Of a stretch of DNA of 64,000 nt, positions 62,458-64,000 are shown in pieces. Position 1 is the first letter of the stretch; every line of letters starts with the position of its first letter. The DNA lies in NCBI RefSeq assembly GCF_014212125.1, contig NZ_JACJVP010000021.1:62001-126000 (forward strand). Direction: 5' to 3'. Position numbers and translations under genes: made by a program. This DNA comes from Cohnella nanjingensis. Its GTDB lineage: Bacteria; Bacillota; Bacilli; Paenibacillales; Paenibacillaceae. Under the pieces are notes generated by a model that was given only the letters and a program-made list of their open reading frames with translations, was not told the DNA's origin and did not search any database.

Positions 62458-63354
62458 TTATCTGAGATAATCGACCAGGCTCTGCTGAATCAGCTTCGCG
62501 CCTACCGAGAGCGATGCCTGATAAACGTTCTGCTGCGTCTGCAGTTGCGTGATCGTCTTCGCCATGTCCGCGTCTTCCGTCTTGCCGCTTAAGCTGTTAA
62601 GCGTCACGTCCAGATCTTGGTTGCGGTTATCCAGCATCTCGATGCGGTTCGCCCGGGCGCCCACTTCGGACCGGACGCCCAAGAACTTGTTGAGGCGAGT
62701 GTCCAGCTTGGCCATGTTGTCCCGCGCGGTTACTGCATCGTTAGTCGAGAAGGCGTCTCGAAGCGTCCGGACGACCTTGAAAAGATTGTCCGTATCCGCT
62801 GCATTGCCGAACACCTTGTTCCCGGATACGTTCGTCGCGATGTCCACGCCGGGCGCGAGGCTCAGCAGGATGTCCGCGTCGTCCGTATCGATCGTGCCGG
62901 CCGTATTGCCATCATAAGGCGAAGCGTCCGTCTTCTGGCCGTTGAAGATAAACTTGCCGTTCAATTGGTCGTTGCCGAGCGTAAGCAGGTTGTTGTAGAT
63001 CCCGCTCAGCTCCTGGGAGATCGCGTATCGGGACTCCGGCGTACTCGTGTCACTGATGCCCTTCACTGTGAGTTCCTTCACCCGTGCGACTAGATCGTTC
63101 ACTTGGCCCAGGACCGTATCCACATGCTCCAGTGCGGAATTCGCTTGCGTAATATTGCGCTGATACTGGTTGTTCATCGCCAGCTCGCCGCGATAGCGCA
63201 GCGCGTACGTAATGCCGACGGGATCGTCCGAAGGCCGGTTGATCTTGCGACCCGTCGTCAATTGCTCTTGCGTGCTGCCCATTCGGTTCAAGTTCTTGTT
63301 CAGGGCGTTCACCGTCTGGGTCTGAATCATGCCCTGCGTCACGCGGATCGACAT
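62458..63354 (-). CDS. flgL: Flagellar hook-associated protein FlgL
   Basis: A 298-residue hook-filament junction protein. SIRVTQGMIQTQTVNALN at the start and YQASLSVGAKLIQQSLVDYL at the end are typical D0 helices. The ATG at 63354 is chosen for its GAGGTGA box; GTG 63366 is four codons upstream. Confidence 0.95.
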   Translation of the reverse strand: MSIRVTQGMIQTQTVNALNKNLNRMGSTQEQLTTGRKINRPSDDPVGITYALRYRGELAMNNQYQRNITQANSALEHVDTVLGQVNDLVARVKELTVKGISDTSTPESRYAISQELSGIYNNLLTLGNDQLNGKFIFNGQKTDASPYDGNTAGTIDTDDADILLSLAPGVDIATNVSGNKVFGNAADTDNLFKVVRTLRDAFSTNDAVTARDNMAKLDTRLNKFLGVRSEVGARANRIEMLDNRNQDLDVTLNSLSGKTEDADMAKTITQLQTQQNVYQASLSVGAKLIQQSLVDYLR

Positions 63355-63394
63355 GGAAGTCGTCACCTCAACCTAATTAGATATTAGAAAACCG

Positions 63395-64000
63395 CTATCT
63401 GCCGACGATGCCCATGCCGTTAATGACCTTGTCCAATATCTCGTCATAGGCCGTCATGGCACGAGCAGCCGCGCTATAGGCGTGCTGGAACTTGATCAGG
63501 TTGGACATCTCCTCGTCCAAGGAGACGCCGCTGACCGACTGGCGCTGGTTGTCGATGTTGGCCAGCAGCGAATTCTGATTCTCCACCTGGCGCTGGGCGT
63601 TCTCGGATTGAACGCCGAGCTGTCCGATGACGGATTGGTAGAAATCGTCGATCGTGCCTCGGCCGACGACCGGCGTCGAGCCGTCCGGGCTGACGAAGGT
63701 GAACTTCGTATCCTTCAGGTTGGACATGATGAGCGCTAGCGTGTTGTTCCCCGGCACGACCTTCTCCGGCGTACCGTCCGTCCGCATTGAAGTCGCGATC
63801 GCGTCCGGCGAATCCTGGATGATCTTGTTCAGCGTGAGGCTGGCTGCCGTGATCGGCCCGCCGTCCTTGGAGGTGAAGAAGTCGACGCCGGTCGTAACCG
63901 GATCCTTCATCGTGTAACCGAGCTTGTGCAGCTCGTTCACGCCATGAATCTTGACCGTCAGATCGGAGGCGAGCTTGCGATTGGTGTCGTTGTAGGTCAC
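63395..64000 (-). CDS. flgK: Flagellar hook-associated protein FlgK (partial, C-terminal 201 residues)
   Basis: The 5' part lies beyond the right edge. The visible C-terminus has QSENAQRQVENQNSLLANI and SLDEEMSNLIKFQHAYSAAA with RAMTAYDEILDKVING, the FlgK/FlgE-type C-terminal helix. It is followed by flgL after 40 bases. Confidence 0.95.
   Translation of the reverse strand: MTYNDTNRKLASDLTVKIHGVNELHKLGYTMKDPVTTGVDFFTSKDGGPITAASLTLNKIIQDSPDAIATSMRTDGTPEKVVPGNNTLALIMSNLKDTKFTFVSPDGSTPVVGRGTIDDFYQSVIGQLGVQSENAQRQVENQNSLLANIDNQRQSVSGVSLDEEMSNLIKFQHAYSAAARAMTAYDEILDKVINGMGIVGR

Overview
The window looks like chromosome of a GC-rich, motile, low-GC-phylum (Firmicutes) bacterium, most likely a member of the Paenibacillaceae (Paenibacillus/Cohnella type). 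The grounds are strong AGGAGG-type ribosome binding sites, a T-box leader, a guanidine-I riboswitch, a SigD flagellin promoter, and gene orders known from Bacillus subtilis (hag-fliD-fliS-fliT-hpf-secA-prfB; flgL-yviE-fliW-csrA-hag; ftsE-ftsX-ctpB-minJ; argCJBDFGH). Nearly all genes are on the minus strand.

Layout. 1-11453: a Wzy-type exopolysaccharide locus, read leftwards: Wzz-like polymerase regulator, BY-type kinase, GalU, initiating sugar phosphotransferase, five glycosyltransferases, Wzy-like polymerase, Wzx-like flippase, hexapeptide acyltransferase and a polysaccharide pyruvyltransferase cut by the window edge. The leader of the locus carries a 12-codon ORF that ends in a hairpin with a U tract. 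11663-13044: a DegU/NarL-type response regulator and a small HPK7-type kinase. 13745-16135: T-box-controlled trpS with a phosphotransferase gene behind it. 16261-18116: an atypical SDR and a double zinc-ribbon membrane protein. 18325-19358: a ykkC/ykkD SMR pair under a guanidine-I riboswitch. 19368-25555: minJ-like, ctpB, an EnvC-like M23 factor, ftsX and ftsE, a division and cell-wall cluster. 25835-27322: VanW/G5 protein. 27582-36573: the arginine operon argCJBDFGH with promoters and ARG boxes upstream of argC, and with unusual non-coding repeats inside two of its gaps. 36775-42608: yitT-family gene, prfB with its programmed frameshift, secA, hpf.

42757-64000 is a flagellar region. Late flagellar genes (flgK, flgL, yviE-like, fliW, csrA, hag, fliD, flaG, fliS, fliT) are interrupted and followed by glycosyltransferases with TPR tails and by an AT-richer block. 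That block holds a GT-methyltransferase-TPR fusion, a triple-module GT, a DegT aminotransferase, an ATP-grasp ligase and a methyltransferase. I read it as a flagellin glycosylation island and as the best candidate for an undescribed system in this window.

At least five copies of a hairpin repeat (a stem TCGCC/GGCGA followed by CCGTTTTT), all with the U tract on the minus strand, lie in intergenic gaps. Two of them carry a second hairpin whose stem differs between copies but still pairs. Starts, promoters and non-coding elements were judged by eye; no database search or folding program was run.
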